This document shows, one piece after another, positions 6,718-8,137 of a DNA stretch of 8,137 nt. Below the pieces are notes generated by a model, which worked only from the letters and a program-made list of their open reading frames with translations, was not told the DNA's origin and did no database searches. Where the stretch lies: assembly GCA_900765975.1 (NCBI GenBank), contig CAAFTS010000070.1, forward strand, positions 1-8,137, given 5' to 3'. The translations under genes and the position numbers were made by a program. This DNA is from Lachnospiraceae bacterium (GTDB lineage: Bacteria; Bacillota; Clostridia; Lachnospirales; Lachnospiraceae). Each line of letters starts with the position of its first letter. The stretch's first letter is position 1.

Positions 6718-7449
6718 ATGTATGAACAGGAAGTACAGCGGTTACAGGAAATGATAGATGCCAGCAGGCGAATTGTATTTTTTGGCGGAGCGGGTGTGTC
6801 AACGGAGAGTAATATACCGGATTTTCGAAGCGCAGACGGAATCTATCATCATTCATTTAAAGTTCCACCAGAACAGGTGGTCAGTCATAGCTTTTTTATA
6901 AAGAATACAGAGACTTTTTATGAATTCTATAAAGAAAAGATGATGATATTAGATGCAAAACCGAATCCGGCGCATTTAAAACTGGCAGAGTTGGAGAAGG
7001 CAGGAAAGCTGACAGCTGTTGTCACACAGAATATCGATGGGCTTCATCAGGCGGCAGGAAGTAAAAAAGTTTATGAATTGCATGGAAGTATTATGAGAAA
7101 TTATTGTATGCAATGCGGTGCTTTTTACAATGCGGAATATGTAAAGAATGCGAAAGGAATTCCTCACTGTGAACATTGTGGAGGAATTGTGAAACCAGAT
7201 GTAGTGTTGTATGAAGAAGGACTGGACAGCGGGACAATTCAAGGGGCTGTACGGGAAATCAGTGAAGCGGATATGCTGATCATAGGTGGAACATCGCTGG
7301 CAGTTTATCCGGCGGCAAGTTTTATAGATTATTTTCAAGGAAAATATCTTGTGCTGATTAATAAGTCTCAGACGGGACGTTCGGTCCAGGACGGCTTGAC
7401 TATTTCGGCGCCAATTGGAGAAATTTTAAGTAGAATACAGGTTCGTTAG
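6718..7449 (+). CDS. cobB: NAD-dependent protein deacetylase, Sir2 family (sirtuin)
   Basis: 243 residues, the usual size for a bacterial sirtuin without extensions. The NAD-binding loop GAGVSTESNIPDFRS spans 24-38. TQNIDGLHQ (103-111) contains the conserved Asn105 and Asp107, followed by the catalytic His122 in ELHGS. Four zinc-binding cysteines are Cys130, Cys133, Cys151 and Cys154. The GGTSLAVYPAA segment (190-200) closes the nucleotide site. Family reaction: acyl-lysine plus NAD gives free lysine, nicotinamide and O-acyl-ADP-ribose. The Tyr/Arg pair that marks class III desuccinylases is not visible after the NAD loop, and the general pattern is close to Thermotoga Sir2 (class U), so deacetylation is the likeliest activity. 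In many bacteria such enzymes reactivate acetyl-CoA synthetase; no such partner is in view. It is the second gene of an operon with an HD nucleotidase. The symbol is applied by family only. Confidence 0.93.
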   Translation: MYEQEVQRLQEMIDASRRIVFFGGAGVSTESNIPDFRSADGIYHHSFKVPPEQVVSHSFFIKNTETFYEFYKEKMMILDAKPNPAHLKLAELEKAGKLTAVVTQNIDGLHQAAGSKKVYELHGSIMRNYCMQCGAFYNAEYVKNAKGIPHCEHCGGIVKPDVVLYEEGLDSGTIQGAVREISEADMLIIGGTSLAVYPAASFIDYFQGKYLVLINKSQTGRSVQDGLTISAPIGEILSRIQVR

Positions 7450-7470
7450 TTTCTTTTCAAATGAGAAAAG

Positions 7471-7518
7471 AAAAAGCTCGGCAAAGACTTTTATAATCAA
7501 ATCTTTTCCGAGCTTTTT
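7471..7518. terminator. Bidirectional intrinsic terminator between convergent genes
   Basis: AAAAAGCTCGG (7471-7481) pairs perfectly with CCGAGCTTTTT (7508-7518). The stem continues past one mismatch with AAAGA (7483-7487) and TCTTT (7502-7506), leaving a 14-base loop. Because the arms carry an A run on one side and a T run on the other, it can end transcription of the sirtuin operon rightward and of the membrane-protein gene leftward. Confidence 0.92.
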
Positions 7519-7537
7519 GTGTAGTATAGCTGGATAA

Positions 7538-8038
7538 TCAATCTCGGTGCAGTTTCATTCCCATCCAATTCTGCATATGCTCATACATTTTTTCGTCAGG
7601 TTCCAGTAAAATACAGGTCATTTTCTGATCCAAAAAAATCATTAATGCGTAAGTTTTTATATCTGTACATCCAGAAGTAAAATCATAAGTTTTTTCCGGA
7701 TGATAAGACTGCAGACGTGGAGAATTTGCCGGAGCCATAATTTCGGCCTGTTGGATATCAAAAGAAAGCTGACGTTTTCTCTTTGATTGATTATATATAG
7801 CGTCTACATCCATATCATGATTCAGAAGAACATATTCATATTCTACATTTAGTCTTGGAAGTACAAAATAAAAGGCAAGTACACCCAATAAAACAGCTAC
7901 AAAAATAGCTAGAAATCCGATGAAGGGCATGCCGAAGAATGCAACCGCAATAATAACAAAAACGACAAGAAAGCGTATGACAAAGTCGATCGGTTTCGCT
8001 TTCCGGGCTACAAGTTGTTCGTAATAAGCATCATTCAT
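7538..8038 (-). CDS. Small two-helix membrane protein, DUF6106-like
   Basis: 166 residues. The N-terminus MNDAYYEQLVARKAKP is short, polar and positively charged. It is followed by two hydrophobic helices at about 18-38 and 40-61, with almost no turn between them (GMPFIG). The remaining 105 residues are soluble: a VEYEYVLLNHDMDVDAIYNQ strand-rich stretch, a KRKR patch (about 86-89), and a more acidic end. Two close helices imply that both ends face the same side, probably the cytoplasm by the positive-inside rule. I believe it belongs to the DUF6106 family of Firmicute membrane proteins, whose function I do not know. The VEYEY-plus-helices layout also recalls bacterial PH-like membrane proteins. 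The ATG has AAGGAA (8047-8052 on the plus strand as TTCCTT) eight bases upstream. It faces the sirtuin gene tail to tail and shares its terminator. Confidence 0.8.
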   Translation of the reverse strand: MNDAYYEQLVARKAKPIDFVIRFLVVFVIIAVAFFGMPFIGFLAIFVAVLLGVLAFYFVLPRLNVEYEYVLLNHDMDVDAIYNQSKRKRQLSFDIQQAEIMAPANSPRLQSYHPEKTYDFTSGCTDIKTYALMIFLDQKMTCILLEPDEKMYEHMQNWMGMKLHRD

Positions 8039-8081
8039 AATGTAAATTCCTTTCTACTACAATATTTTTATGGTTAATATC

Positions 8082-8098
8082 CCTTACAGCCAGTAAGG
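8082..8098. promoter_or_regulatory. Interrupted palindrome upstream of the membrane-protein gene
   Basis: CCTTAC (8082-8087) and GTAAGG (8093-8098) form a perfect six-base inverted repeat around AGCCA, 44 bases before the ATG of the minus-strand gene. It lies between that gene and a probable divergent one. It may be an operator for a dimeric regulator or a small leader hairpin. I saw no good promoter boxes for the minus-strand gene. Confidence 0.3.
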
Positions 8099-8124
8099 AA
8101 TTATCCATCTTGTTGCTTAAGCTG

Positions 8125-8130
8125 TATAAT
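8125..8130 (+). promoter_or_regulatory. Possible -10 box of a rightward gene beyond the window
   Basis: TATAAT followed by G sits seven bases before the window end, directly after the palindrome GCTTAAGC (8115-8122). No good -35 exists at 17-18 bases upstream (TATCCA or TTATCC). It would fit a divergent gene starting just outside the window, but this cannot be confirmed here. Confidence 0.3.
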
Positions 8131-8137
8131 GATGGAG

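Noticed and set aside
6126..7449. HD plus Sir2 pair as an anti-phage defence system
   Set aside because: Defence Sir2 proteins carry divergent, often large multi-domain NAD hydrolases. This sirtuin is a compact canonical deacetylase with an intact zinc site, and the HD protein is a standard HDDC2-type enzyme. No other defence or mobile genes are near.
7492..7497. TATAAT between the sirtuin and membrane-protein genes
   Set aside because: It lies in the loop of the bidirectional terminator, has no -35 at the right distance, and there is no gene to serve downstream on the plus strand.

Overview
The window looks like a chromosomal piece from a gut-type Firmicute, most likely Lachnospiraceae. The sequence is AT-rich with strong AGGAGG-type ribosome sites. 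It carries a KTGD-type sortase signal with FIVAR modules, and two small proteins that resemble families I know mainly from Lachnospiraceae and relatives (a DUF6465-like and a DUF6106-like protein). The genus cannot be fixed from this sequence.

Layout. Bases 1-51 are low-complexity (poly-A, then ten G), probably a contig edge. A 5.1 kb gene (192-5267, +) encodes a very large secreted, sortase-anchored protein. Its order is signal peptide, a right-handed parallel beta-helix resembling beta-helix glycosidases, a PDZ domain, a beta-sandwich, Ig-like modules, a FIVAR helix bundle, another beta-sandwich, a Big_3-like Ig domain, two more FIVAR bundles, and a cell-wall sorting signal. After a 204-base gap with a consensus promoter comes a Lys/Ala-rich, histone-tail-like protein with a DUF6465-like end (5472-5981, +), closed by a strong terminator. 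A two-gene operon follows: an HD-domain nucleotidase of the HDDC2/YfbR type (6126-6716, +) and, one base later, a Sir2-type NAD-dependent deacetylase (6718-7449, +). A bidirectional terminator separates these from a convergent small membrane protein (7538-8038, -). The last 99 bases are its upstream region, with a short interrupted palindrome and a possible rightward -10 box for a gene beyond the window.

How the genes fit together. The large protein is a surface factor that probably binds or cleaves host or plant glycans outside the cell. The other genes are intracellular or membrane-bound, appear to be ordinary chromosomal genes, and show no clear functional link to it. The HD/Sir2 pair is probably co-transcribed and translationally coupled. 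I saw no rRNA, tRNA, CRISPR array, insertion sequence or phage gene. The most interesting item is the large surface protein: its enzyme family and substrate are not settled, and a PDZ domain sits between the putative catalytic helix and the binding modules.
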